Assembly (NCBI GenBank): GCA_012295225.1
Contig: WMKK01000022.1
Coordinates: 248,001-312,000, forward strand
Length of the DNA: 64,000 bases
From: Ostreococcus mediterraneus
Lineage: Eukaryota > Chlorophyta > Mamiellophyceae > Mamiellales > Bathycoccaceae
Direction of reading: 5' to 3'
Shown: positions 9,730-19,600 of the stretch, piece by piece
Layout of the letters: the number at the start of each line of letters is the position of its first letter
Position numbering within the stretch: position 1 is the first letter of the stretch
Program-made: the position numbers and the translations under genes
Notes under the pieces: model-generated
The model's database searches: none
Seen by the model: only the letters and a program-made list of their open reading frames with translations
Told to the model about the DNA's origin: nothing

Positions 9730-12700
9730 CTAGGCGCGCGCAGCGCGCCTCGGGCGCTTCGAGGGCGCGTGCACCGCGGGCGGGCAGCGACACACGGGCG
9801 CGTTCGAGTTCGTGCACTTGTAGCAGCGTTCGTCGTCGACGCGAATGGTATCATCTATCGCTTGTTGTTGACGCTTCTTCGGCGATGATGGTGCGGGTTG
9901 GCGGGTTGGCGCGTCAATCGCCGCGTTGACTGCAGCGTGCACCTGGGCCCCATCGCCCCCACCGATGCACGGGCTACTCGGCGCCTCCTGCGCGCGCGCT
10001 TCCTGTACACGCTCGTCTGCGTGTGGAGTACTTATCGTATCATCCGATGACGCATCAACTACCGCCGCGGCATCGTCGCATGGTTGTTGATGTTGTTCAA
10101 CCGCCTGCGTGGTGACCGGCGGCGGCGCGCGCTCCCCAGCGGACTCGTAAATTGTCGGCCGCATACCGAAGAGAGGCCCGAATGCGGCGTTACCGTGAAC
10201 TGGTGCATATATGGTACCAGATTTATCGAATTTATCGAACGCTCGCATCGTAGATGGGCGCAATAGGTCGCTTCGCGCCTCGGGCTCGTCGTCATCGCTT
10301 GATTCATCCGCGGAAGTATCGCCTGCATGCGCGCCGTCGTCGTCGCCGCGGGCGCGAATCACCTCGCCAAGCTGGTTCTTTGATACGCGCGTTTTTGCAC
10401 GCGCGTTGTGTTGATGCACATGCGAACGGATTCTCAGAAACGCGTCCGTCACCTCGGCCGTTTGACGGTTGCGAGTTTTCGTGTACACGCGTGCCACGGC
10501 TTTGTTCGCGCGCTCTGCCGACCCCTGTCCCGCGAAACCACATGTCAAGCGAAGGGCGATGGGTGCCAACTTGCTGTTTTCTTTCTGCAGCTTATAATCC
10601 CAAAAGTGGAAGTTCTCTTCAAGTTGTCGCGCGGCGAAATCGGCCGAAGATTCACCATCTTTCCGCGACTCGAAGCGCTCCTTCGCGTCCGCGAACTTGA
10701 AAAATCCGCGCCCCATGCGCGCCTCAGAGCGCAGACTATAGTCTTCCCACTCGCGCATAGCCGCTTTGAATTCATCTGCAAAGATCACCGGATCGTACAC
10801 CCGTTCGATGAAGTCGCACACGCGTCTTTCCGCGCATTGCATGCGCTCGACATCCTTGTCGGGTTCTAAAAAGTTCCGAGGCGCGAACAAGGCGTGTGCG
10901 CCCCAGGCGTTGTTCGTCAGAATGTCACGCTCGCGCTTATCGAAGCACTGCCGTATTTCGTTCGCATAAACGCGAAATAATGCATCCCCTGCGTCGTTAC
11001 TCACCTTGTTGCTCGCGTCGCCGCTCAGTTTCGCGTATGCTTGCGCAATCACCGTCTCACAATCCGCCCGCGCCTTGTAGAAATCACCTACCACGCGATA
11101 CAGGTTCGGTGTCTTGGTGTCCGTCCTGCGCAAAGCGATGACAATGGGCTCGAGGATATCACGAGTTAATTCGCACGCGAATTGGAACGAATCGGTCGAC
11201 ATCCATTGGGTGAGCGTCCTAGCTGTCTGTCGATACTCTTGCTTCTCGTAGCGCCCATTCGCACCACACGTGATGTCCGAGAGGGCCGGTAAGAGCACAC
11301 GCCAGTTCTCGACGAACCGCTCGAGCACGTAGAAGACCGAGGCGAAACGGGTCTCGACGTACTTCTTTAATCGTCGAGCGACTTTCTCACCCTTCTCATC
11401 AACGTTACGTGCCTTTCTTGCTCGCTCCGCGAAGCCGTGCGAGCGAAAGAAAGTTATAACTTCTCCCGCGCACGCGAACGCGCGGTGCATCCATATGCAA
11501 TGCCGCTCGTCATCGTATGCGTCGTAGGGTCGTAAGATATCCCCGATCAGAAGTGAATATGCGTGCGTTGTGCATCGCTGATGCCACAACATCGGATGCT
11601 TGTAGGTCCCATCGGCGAGCTTTTCGTCGCACACCGTCGCCGTTGCTAGCCTCGCGGCCTTTTCACCATCCACGACGATTAACGACACGTTGTCGACGCC
11701 AATCTCGCGCAGAGCGTTCTTGATGTACTCGATGTGAAAGGCTTCATTTTTCGCGCATTCGACTTCCTCACTGCGCAGGAACATCTCGCCACGCGCCGTA
11801 CACAACACCGCATTGTTCGTCGCGCGACCGTGCTTGGTCATCGCGTCTATGCACAAAGACCCGAAAGTGCCCCCGAGTGTTACGTTCTCGAGTGCAGCCG
11901 CGAACGCGTCGTTCGCCCTCGTCACTTGCGCGCGCATGCACTTGCTTAATTCACCGTCACGTTTACCGTAATCTTTGCGACTCAAGCTGCGCACAGGCTC
12001 GGCGTACATGCGCGCCTCTGCGCAAATATCAGCCAAGCTCCCCCACCCCTTGCCATGGGCGATGTTCGGCGGCAAATCATGCAACGCTAAGAATCTGATG
12101 ATCGCCGCATCTAGATCCTGTTTGCTGCGCTTTGATGAGAACAACATCACCGTTTCTTTTGCATCCGACTTATCTTCACTCAGGTTTGACTGATCTGTAG
12201 CCGCGTACAGCTTCTTCTCTTCTGCTAACATAGCCGCGCTCCTTAAGGATTGTTTCAAGTATTCACGAGCTTCCCGCCCCAAGTGCCTTTCGCCATGTTT
12301 CAGAATACCGTGGTACTTACCGTCGATTAGCTTCGTCAACTCTTTCTCGCAATCGGCCAACTTCGTGTGCGCTACGACACCTAAGACATGGCTTAGCGCT
12401 CGCACTATGCTCGATTGCCTCAACTCTTTACCGCAGCACAAGCACTTGTAAAGCATACTCTTGTCTTCCGTATCGCGTCGCCTCCAGGTGCGGACGCTCC
12501 CGTGTAACAACACGTGCGTTCGCGTTGTCGCTTCGCTCGCGTCTACCTCCACCCAACCGTCTTCTTGGGGTTTCCACGCCTTGTACTCCTTGAGTAACAC
12601 ATCGAAACTCTTGGTGTTGTCTCGCAACACGGCCTGCTTCTTGGGCGGCGCAGCGTCGACGTGTCGCAGATCAACGCAATCAGAGTTGTTCACGGTGTTC

Positions 12701-12780
12701 ACTGTCGGCGGGTTCGCTGGCGTGTTGCCGATGTTTACGTTGACCGTCAGCGCCGCGCCAGCGCCGTTAGTAGATGACAT
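9730..12780 (-). CDS. hAT transposase, copy 1
   Basis: 1016 residues from ATG 12780. A BED-like zinc finger (Y-K-C-L-C-C-G-K-E-L-R-Q, then L-S-H-V-L-G) lies near residues 108-135. A DUF659/RNase H-like core follows: L-C-I-D-A-M near 305 and L-I-V-V-D-G near 360 hold two catalytic Asp candidates, then W-H-Q-R-C-T-T-H-A-Y. The C-terminal hAT dimerisation block (G-S-A-E-R-A-N-K-A-V-A-R, T-K-T-R-N-R) lies near 770. The tail is disordered with Asp/Glu-Ser and Pro/Gln runs and ends in a basic motif. The frame is intact and closely similar to the copy at 52569-55619. It would cut and paste elements bearing the CTGTGTTGGC ends, including the MITEs. The foldback 58 bp upstream may separate it from its promoter. 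Confidence 0.9.
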   Translation of the reverse strand: MSSTNGAGAALTVNVNIGNTPANPPTVNTVNNSDCVDLRHVDAAPPKKQAVLRDNTKSFDVLLKEYKAWKPQEDGWVEVDASEATTRTHVLLHGSVRTWRRRDTEDKSMLYKCLCCGKELRQSSIVRALSHVLGVVAHTKLADCEKELTKLIDGKYHGILKHGERHLGREAREYLKQSLRSAAMLAEEKKLYAATDQSNLSEDKSDAKETVMLFSSKRSKQDLDAAIIRFLALHDLPPNIAHGKGWGSLADICAEARMYAEPVRSLSRKDYGKRDGELSKCMRAQVTRANDAFAAALENVTLGGTFGSLCIDAMTKHGRATNNAVLCTARGEMFLRSEEVECAKNEAFHIEYIKNALREIGVDNVSLIVVDGEKAARLATATVCDEKLADGTYKHPMLWHQRCTTHAYSLLIGDILRPYDAYDDERHCIWMHRAFACAGEVITFFRSHGFAERARKARNVDEKGEKVARRLKKYVETRFASVFYVLERFVENWRVLLPALSDITCGANGRYEKQEYRQTARTLTQWMSTDSFQFACELTRDILEPIVIALRRTDTKTPNLYRVVGDFYKARADCETVIAQAYAKLSGDASNKVSNDAGDALFRVYANEIRQCFDKRERDILTNNAWGAHALFAPRNFLEPDKDVERMQCAERRVCDFIERVYDPVIFADEFKAAMREWEDYSLRSEARMGRGFFKFADAKERFESRKDGESSADFAARQLEENFHFWDYKLQKENSKLAPIALRLTCGFAGQGSAERANKAVARVYTKTRNRQTAEVTDAFLRIRSHVHQHNARAKTRVSKNQLGEVIRARGDDDGAHAGDTSADESSDDDEPEARSDLLRPSTMRAFDKFDKSGTIYAPVHGNAAFGPLFGMRPTIYESAGERAPPPVTTQAVEQHQQPCDDAAAVVDASSDDTISTPHADERVQEARAQEAPSSPCIGGGDGAQVHAAVNAAIDAPTRQPAPSSPKKRQQQAIDDTIRVDDERCYKCTNSNAPVCRCPPAVHAPSKRPRRAARA

Positions 12781-12838
12781 GAATTTTCAAAACAACTCGC
12801 GCGACCGACGTCTTGTGGTGCCACCGTCTGGTCATTTA

Positions 12839-13772
12839 GCCTATTTCCCTAAGCGTCGCTTCAAATTTCGATTTCTTGAGTTATAATTGGTCGATGAGTG
12901 GGTCAAGTGCAAAAAAGGGCGCAAGTAGGTAGGAATTCAAAAACGTGTTTACAGCTGCCTCTCAAATACGTGCGCACGTCGACGTCGCGCGTTTACACGT
13001 CGCCAGCGTCGTACGCAGTCGAAAGTAAATATAATAACACACCCGTGAGCCTTTCAAACGCGCCGAATAGTGCGCGCGCGTCGCCGATATGGTTTAAAAT
13101 GTTCATTTTAGCGCGTTGCGGATATCGACCTGTAGACGCGTGGTCGCCGGGATTTACGTCACAAGATGACGTACAGGCATGCATAATACGTGTATCTACA
13201 TCTTCTTCAGTGCATGTGCTGAGTTTTACGCCCGCACGGCGACGATAGAGGCTGATGAACATGTGAGGGGCTCAACGACCAATTATGAACAGAAAATCGA
13301 GATGTCGATCCGGAGTTACCGTTCATAATTGGTCGATGAGCCCCTCGAATGTTCACCAGCCTCTATCGTCGCCGTGCGGGCGTAAAACTCAGCACATGCA
13401 CTGAAGAAGATGTAGATACACGTATTATGCATGCCTGTACGTCATCTTGTGACGTAAATCCCGGCGACCACGCGTCTACAGGTCGATATCCGCAACGCGC
13501 TAAAATGAACATTTTAAACCATATCGGCGACGCGCGCGCACTATTCGGCGCGTTTGAAAGGCTCACGGGTGTGTTATTATATGTACTTTCGACTGCGTAC
13601 GACGCTGGCGACGTGTAAACGCGCGACGTCGACGTGCGCACGTATTTGAGAGGCAGCTGTAAACACGTTTTTGAATTCCTACCTACTTGCGCCCTTTTTT
13701 GCACTTGACCCACTCATCGACCAATTATAACTCAAGAAATCGAAATTTGAAGCGACGCTTAGGGAAATAGGC
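12839..13772. mobile_element. foldback element F1 (934 bp)
   Basis: Two arms of about 450 bp form an almost perfect inverted repeat around a 30-base loop near 13290-13322. Ends are GCCTATTTCCCTAAG and CTTAGGGAAATAGGC. The outer 110 bp of each arm match the TIRs of elements B and C. Flanks are TA left and TG right, a near match to the family's TA duplication. The motif ATAATTGGTCG occurs four times: once near each end and once on each side of the loop. The opposed 89- and 116-codon frames are by-products of the arms. Confidence 0.9.
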
Positions 13773-14017
13773 TGAAGCCATGGTACGCGACGAGGGGTGG
13801 CTAGGGTTCAGAAATAAGGGTTTACCCGGCGCATGTTTACACGGCCGGTGCGCAAAACACTCGTACTTAACATCATATGTACGGTATGTATCACTCAAGC
13901 GGTATATTACATAAGCTTATTATGTGTTAAGTATGGTATGTACGCGTATGCAGGCCGGGCCTACATATGTAGGATGTACGCCCCTAGTATGCTGTTTCGG
14001 CCAACGCAGGTGCGAAA

Positions 14018-14049
14018 CTAAAGAAAGAACTGAGTAGCGTTGTCTATGA
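14018..14049 (-). pseudogene. GT8 gene segment between two transposons
   Basis: These 32 bases lie between the hAT target duplication and element A. Read on the minus strand they continue the GT8 frame of 7541-8170 for about ten residues (T-L-L-S-S-F-F). They therefore look like the piece of the interrupted gene between two insertion points. Confidence 0.45.
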
Positions 14050-14311
14050 GACCCATTCCACTAAGGTTTTCCTATCATTTTACGTATTTAAGTCGACCAA
14101 TCATGACTCGTCACGACCCACTGCCGACTCGAACCTCGAATCAGCTTCACTTTCGTCCTTTTTTTGAACTCGCGCGGCGCGGCGCACACGAGCGCCACTT
14201 TCACGCGTCTGTCGCGGCACGCACGCGCGGTTCGTGTCTGCGAGGCGGAGAAACGCGTGGACAAATGTGTTTGTGATCGAATTATAGCCGTGTTTGCAAA
14301 TTTTGGTGCGT

Positions 14312-16417
14312 ATGGGCGTCGACGCAGGGTGGAAAGCGTTCGACGATGCAGTCGTCCGCTCAACCATCGTCGGCGCGTTCGCGAACGCAAAAGCGGGGGT
14401 AGACGCAAACATATGGATTCACCAAGGGTGGGCGATGCGCAAAACTGGTTCTGTTCAGGATAGGCTGGATTCGGCTGTAGATACAGTCATTTCGCGCGCT
14501 ACGAAGCTCGTGAATGCAGCAGTGTTCCCAGTACTTGTTTTTGACGGGGCGAGAACAACACACAAGAAGGAGACGCACGCGAAGCGAGCAGGCGCGATAG
14601 GGGAAAAATACGAACGGTGTTATTTGCCTCGGATATTGAATGAAGTGCGCGAGCGTGGATTCGTGTATGTCGTGGCGCCAAACGAATCAGATCACCAGTT
14701 GAAGTTCATGGAGTCCAGTGGTCTCGTTGATTTTGTTTTGACGGAGGACACAGATGCGGTGGTGCTTGGGTGCGCCAACGTCATTCATAAGGTGTCTTGG
14801 GGCGTTTCGACGTTAAAGTGTAACGTTTTCAATAGAAATAACGTGAGGATGCCGGTAGACATGAACGCGGTGAACACAGTCGTGGAGCTCATGTGCGTGC
14901 ACGGTGACGCCGCTGTGCGCTTGTGGGCGGTGGCAAGCGGGTGTGATTACAGGGACGGGAAAGTGCCCGGACTTGGACCCCAAACAGCTTTCGATGCAAT
15001 TGTAGCTTGCATACGAAGTGCAGGGACTGTAAATATACGCTCTTTTGTGAAGTATCTCGTGTTGAAGGAGGTCGTCGCTGCGAGCGATGAGGACACGCAA
15101 ATTTGCAAACTTGAAGAAGGCATGGCCGGTTTTGAACGAGCGGTCGTGTACGATATACGGACAAAGGAGAGACGCTGGCTGAATGACAACACCATATTGA
15201 GCGCAAATCACTCAGAAAACGAAGAATTTGCTTTAGGTTTGCGGGACGCGGATACTCACAAGCCCGTTGAACTCGTTCCAGTGGCTGCCCTTTTTAGAAA
15301 TGGTGAAACGCAAGCGAGACGAATCCCGAAGTATCTCGTCAAAGGCGCCGTTTTACCGGAAAAGAGAGTTGAGGACAACTCAAAAGCGGATTTGTTACGG
15401 TGGCTGAACGTGCGTCGGAACGACCGACGCCGCGGATGCCAGGATATACGGGACAAAGATGACATCATCTCAGAGGTCATAGGGAGGATTGAAATTGAGC
15501 GGCGGTACGAACAGCTAGATATCGACGTCGACGGCGACGTCCAGGATCCGGAAGGGAAAAGTCTTCATACATACTTGGTTCACCATTTTCATCTTCCGGC
15601 GACGCAATTCCCTGAGCTAGATCCCGACTTGAACGCACCAATGGATGATGAAGCGTGGAGCGCTGACGTTGAGCTCTTCCGCGAGACGTCACCACTCATG
15701 GGTGAGGACATCATCACGACGTGGCTTGCAGGAATGTCCGTTTACAACGACCCGGTGCGATCCAAAGCATATCGACAAGGATACGCACGAATACACGCGC
15801 GGACGACCCTTCCGATTCGTTTTGCGAACGTTGAGCATCCTTGGATGCAAACTCACTTTCGATTGTGGTTCCAAGTTGGTATTCCGGCATCACTCAAAGC
15901 AGAGCGTTATGCCGTCACTGTCTGCATGTTATGTAAGTATGGAGGTATCGACGAAGAAAGCAATGAGCATGTTCAGGACCATGTCGTCAGTGTTGAGCGT
16001 GGGACGTGCGCGTGTAAGGCGGGAGCGGGCGGACACTTTGGAGGGTGTATACACGTCGTCGCAGCGCTCTGGTTTTTTGCCAAGTTGCAAAGACCAGTTG
16101 ACCCATGCACGTCGCTCGAAAGTGAGTGGTTTGGCACGAGCGGCGAAGGAGATCCGGTGAATCGCAAAGTTCCTCTCGACAACATTGACTTTAATAGATT
16201 CGAAGTCGGGCGCGCGAAGCGACGGTGCACTGTGAACACGCGCGGTGACGGTGATTTGGAGCTGCCTGAAGTTGCACCTGATATACTCGCGATGTGGTCG
16301 CGAAATAAGCCATCAACACTTCTCAAGGAGTATTTTGACGTATACGAAGAAGAAAACAATCATAAATGTACTTTACACAAGGTTACAGAGTCGTGCAGGG
16401 CGCGGAATCTACCTTAG
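14312..16417 (+). CDS. FEN1/XPG-like nuclease with SWIM zinc finger (element A)
   Basis: 701 residues from the ATG at 14312, whose M-G-V opening is the normal XPG-N start. All flap-nuclease acidic positions are visible: D31 (V-D-A-N), D78 (V-F-D-G), E125 and D127 (A-P-N-E-S-D), D146 and D148 (T-E-D-T-D) and D212 (G-C-D-Y) before the helix-hairpin-helix-like P-G-L-G-P-Q-T-A. The C-terminal third carries a SWIM finger C566-x-C568-x10-C579-x-H581, a DNA- or protein-binding module. No PCNA-binding motif is obvious. It converges on and overlaps the transposase gene by 9 bp. A role in processing transposition or repair flaps is inferred. Only the core domains agree with the nucleases of B and C, so A is a distinct, older lineage. 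Confidence 0.8.
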   Translation: MGVDAGWKAFDDAVVRSTIVGAFANAKAGVDANIWIHQGWAMRKTGSVQDRLDSAVDTVISRATKLVNAAVFPVLVFDGARTTHKKETHAKRAGAIGEKYERCYLPRILNEVRERGFVYVVAPNESDHQLKFMESSGLVDFVLTEDTDAVVLGCANVIHKVSWGVSTLKCNVFNRNNVRMPVDMNAVNTVVELMCVHGDAAVRLWAVASGCDYRDGKVPGLGPQTAFDAIVACIRSAGTVNIRSFVKYLVLKEVVAASDEDTQICKLEEGMAGFERAVVYDIRTKERRWLNDNTILSANHSENEEFALGLRDADTHKPVELVPVAALFRNGETQARRIPKYLVKGAVLPEKRVEDNSKADLLRWLNVRRNDRRRGCQDIRDKDDIISEVIGRIEIERRYEQLDIDVDGDVQDPEGKSLHTYLVHHFHLPATQFPELDPDLNAPMDDEAWSADVELFRETSPLMGEDIITTWLAGMSVYNDPVRSKAYRQGYARIHARTTLPIRFANVEHPWMQTHFRLWFQVGIPASLKAERYAVTVCMLCKYGGIDEESNEHVQDHVVSVERGTCACKAGAGGHFGGCIHVVAALWFFAKLQRPVDPCTSLESEWFGTSGEGDPVNRKVPLDNIDFNRFEVGRAKRRCTVNTRGDGDLELPEVAPDILAMWSRNKPSTLLKEYFDVYEEENNHKCTLHKVTESCRARNLP

Positions 16418-18202
16418 CGGAGCTTGTAAATCTAGCGCTAGGAAAAATATTATTGGCCACTCTTGATGCACAGATTTCAGCTTGGAGATAGCTATTGGCC
16501 CGCGCATACGCTTCCAAATCGTCTTGACGCGACCAAAAGCATTTTCAATTAGCACTCGACGACATGCTTGCGCCCTAGTATCGAGAATGTCCTCCTTGGA
16601 GAACGCCACATTCTTGCCTCTTGAAAACGCAGGGTGCACAAGCCTGAACGCATCCCGTTCAAACTGTCTATTCAAGCCTTCGCAAAAGCCACGATCAGCT
16701 GCAATTGTTTCGGGAACGACTACGTTTTCGTCGTTCTCGTCTGTGAACGTCCTCCGGCGGATACTGGCTCGGTGTACCGCATGATTAAGCATCGGGTGAT
16801 CCTTTCCAGCAAAGCAAATTTCGTTGTCAAAAATGGATCCAGGAAACCCAACTGAACAGAAAGCGGCAAGGCAATTCGGGTGACAGGCACCAAGAAATTT
16901 ACACACATAGCGCTTCTTATAATGACTGTAAAACAAACGCTGCATATATGGGTCGTCTGGAGTCTCCATGGGAACTTCCGTCACGTCGATAATCTCATAA
17001 GGTTTCTGCCCGTATGCTTCTTTCCAATCCTCCCCTGTTGTCATCTGGATCCACTCGGGATCTATCGGATCGCCGCCGTAAGCACGTATGAACACCATCA
17101 AAAATGATGTCATTTGTTGTAATGCACGTGTAAGTGTCGCTTTGCGCATTCCGACGAAGTATGCAAGTTGATCCACAGACAGGTCCATCTTCGCTCTCAT
17201 CCACCATGCCAAAAATATATCTTCCCATTCGAAGCTCTTCTTCCGCGGCGCGACCGTTTTGTGCGCATCCGTTACACTTGCGGAGTCACTTCTTCTTTGT
17301 CGTCCACGAATCAACAAGCTTTGCGTCGCGTTGCGATCGCCCGCGTTGACAAACCGCCACAAAGCATCAAATGTTTTCAAACTTGGCCAACCTGTGAGCG
17401 CTTTGATTTGCTCATTACTGACTCTCGTCGCGCGCAAATGTCGCATAGTTATGCACAACGGTGCTCGATCATGGTCGCGCATATCTTTTCGAAACTGTTC
17501 AATGTCCTCCGTGAGCAAACGAACTTCCTGGCACGCGACGTCCGCGCGCTGGTGTTCAACCCGCAGCGCTTCGCTCAACTTCAACTTTTCACAGCGCAAC
17601 TTTTCAATAGTCACTTCTTGCACGCGGCACGTCTCTTCCGCCGGCCTTCCAACTTCAAACGCGTTCAAACACGTGTTTTGCGCGCGCTCGCGCGAACAAA
17701 TTGCCGCAGGCGCGGATCTTCGCCGCTTAATTCCAACTCTGACACCAGCTTGTGTCGCACACTTGTCATCTTCATTCAAATTTGAAATATCCGAAAGCGG
17801 CTCCCGTGCCGGCGCCTTCGTGCGCAGACGCGTCTCGCGCGGTGATATACATTCAATACGAGCCGGGTCGACGATTGGCTCGCCCGCGTACGTCGGTCGA
17901 TTCGAATGGAGCACGTACGTCGGCCGTTTGCCCGCACCATCTTTGAAGACCAACTTCGGGGTGTCTCCTCGAGACCAAGCTAAAGTGTGCCAGAAGAAGT
18001 GTCGCGAGGACACCCGGACAGCATCGGGGTTCGTCATCGCGCGTAAAAAGTATTTTTCGATCACGTGTCTGGAGTCATTTGGTCTGAGACTCGATAGAAT
18101 CGATCTGAGCGCGTCGTCTTTCCAGTGCCTGCCGAGCGCGAACGAGAATCGCTCGACATCCTTGTCGCAGTTCGGGTTCGTGCACACGCACTTGCGAGTC
18201 AT
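16409..18202 (-). CDS. DDE_Tnp_4 / ISL2EU-like transposase (element A)
   Basis: 597 residues from ATG 18202. The N-terminus has C-V-C-T-N-P-N-C and later V-S-S-R-H-F, weakly THAP-like. A coiled coil lies near residues 195-245, then A-L-T-G-W-P-S and a helix-turn-helix-like region. The catalytic core shows I-D-V-T-E-V (first Asp), Y-S-H-Y-K-K-R-Y-V-C-K, A-A-D-R-G-F (second Asp) and I-E-N-A-F-G-R-V-K (Glu). This is the DDE_Tnp_4 pattern of PIF/Harbinger-related and ISL2EU elements. Intact frame. It starts about 170 bp from F2, which occupies the element's right end. Confidence 0.85.
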   Translation of the reverse strand: MTRKCVCTNPNCDKDVERFSFALGRHWKDDALRSILSSLRPNDSRHVIEKYFLRAMTNPDAVRVSSRHFFWHTLAWSRGDTPKLVFKDGAGKRPTYVLHSNRPTYAGEPIVDPARIECISPRETRLRTKAPAREPLSDISNLNEDDKCATQAGVRVGIKRRRSAPAAICSRERAQNTCLNAFEVGRPAEETCRVQEVTIEKLRCEKLKLSEALRVEHQRADVACQEVRLLTEDIEQFRKDMRDHDRAPLCITMRHLRATRVSNEQIKALTGWPSLKTFDALWRFVNAGDRNATQSLLIRGRQRRSDSASVTDAHKTVAPRKKSFEWEDIFLAWWMRAKMDLSVDQLAYFVGMRKATLTRALQQMTSFLMVFIRAYGGDPIDPEWIQMTTGEDWKEAYGQKPYEIIDVTEVPMETPDDPYMQRLFYSHYKKRYVCKFLGACHPNCLAAFCSVGFPGSIFDNEICFAGKDHPMLNHAVHRASIRRRTFTDENDENVVVPETIAADRGFCEGLNRQFERDAFRLVHPAFSRGKNVAFSKEDILDTRAQACRRVLIENAFGRVKTIWKRMRGPIAISKLKSVHQEWPIIFFLALDLQAPLR

Positions 18203-18373
18203 TCGGCGCGCTGCGACGTGCGGATGCGATGCAACGGAACCACTTCGAACTGCTCACGCGCGCCCGCGGGCGTGCGCGGCCGCACCGCGCACTGGCGGGC
18301 GCGCGAACGCGACGGTTGCGCCATCGCGGTTCGCTAAACCCCGGCGCGTTCAAAAAACACGTTTGGTGAAGTA

Positions 18374-19305
18374 CCCTATTTCCCTAAGGGTCGCTTCACA
18401 TTTCGATTTCTTGAGTTATAATTGGTCGATGAGTGGGTCAAAAGCAAAAAAGGGCGCAAGTAGGTAGGAATTCAAAAACGTGTTTACAGCTGCCTCTCAT
18501 ATACGTGCGCACGTCGACGTCGCGCGTTTACACGTCGCCAGCGTCGTACGCAGTCGAAAGTACATATAATAACACACCCGTGAGCCTTTCAAACGCGCCG
18601 AATAGTGCGCGCGCGTCGCCGATATGGTTTAAAATGTCTATTTTGGCACGTTGCAGATATCGACATGTAGACGCGTGGTCGCCGCGATGTACGTCGCAGG
18701 ATGACGTACAGGCATGTATAATACTTGTGTCTACATCTTCTTCAGTGCATGTGCTGAGTTTTACGCCCGCACGGCGACGATAGAGGCTGGTAAACATTTG
18801 GGGGGCTCAACGACCAATTATGAACAGCAAATCGAGATGTCGATCCGGAGTTCCTGTTCATAATTGGTCGTTGAGCCCCTCACATGTTCACCAGCCTCTA
18901 TCGTCGCCGTGCGGGCGTAAAACTCAGCACATGCACTGAAGAAGATGTAGATACACGTATTATGCATGCCTGTACGTCATCTTGTGACGTAAATCCCGGC
19001 GACCACGCGTCTACAGGTCGATATCCGCAACGCGCTAAAATGAACATTTTAAACCATATCGGCGACGCGCGCGCACTATTCGGCGCGTTTGAAAGGCTCA
19101 CGGGTGTGTTATTATATGTACTTTCGACTGCGTACGACGCTGGCGACGTGTAAACGCGCGACGTCGACGTGCGCACGTATATGAGAGGCAGCTGTAAACA
19201 CGTTTTTGAATTCCTACCTACTTGCGCCCTTTTTTGCTTTTGACCCACTCATCGACCAATTATAACTCAAGAAATCGAAATGTGAAGCGACCCTTAGGGA
19301 AATAG
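18374..19305. mobile_element. foldback element F2
   Basis: Starts CCCTATTTCCCTAAGGG after TA (18372-18373). The right end lacks the last few bases of the usual terminus and no TA duplication is seen there. Unlike F1, F3, F4 and F6, the two arms differ: the left arm has GTCTATTTTGGCACG and the GTACGTCGC variant, the right arm the F1/F4-like GTAAATCCC variant, so the arms come from different subtypes. Element B starts 23 bp downstream. Confidence 0.85.
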
Positions 19306-19600
19306 CGACCCTTAGCGAAATTCGCTTATCCTATTTCCCTAAGCGTCGCCTGAAATTTCAATTTCTTGAGTTATAATTGGTCGATGAGTGGGTCAAGTGC
19401 AAAAAAGTGCGCAAGTAGGTAGGAAATTCAAAAACGACGCACAAACGGCGTGCAAATGCGCCCGCGAAACGACGGCGCGCGCGCGCGGCGTGAACGCGCG
19501 AAACGACCGCGGCGGGCGGCGCGGCGTCACTAACCGATTTAAAACAATTATTTTGACATATTCTCTGCCTTAGTAGCCGTAAATCGCGCGTCGCGCGCCC

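Larger units (their letters stand above)
8179..14009 (-). mobile_element. hAT transposon copy 1, with nested insertions
   Basis: Ends are CTGTGTTGGCC at 8179 and GGCCAACGCAG at 14009, and the element is flanked by a perfect 8-bp target duplication GTGCGAAA (8171-8178 and 14010-14017), the length typical of hAT. It holds one transposase gene on the minus strand. Two secondary insertions lie inside: a 1374-bp element at 8216-9589 near its 3' end and foldback F1 at 12839-13772, just upstream of the transposase start. Without them the element is about 3.5 kb. Confidence 0.9.

Noticed and set aside
12898-13713. 89- and 116-codon frames conserved in both arms of all foldbacks
   Set aside because: They lie on opposite strands of the same DNA, and differences between copies are mostly replacements (R/S, N/H, P/R); the frames persist because the arms are similar, not through selection.
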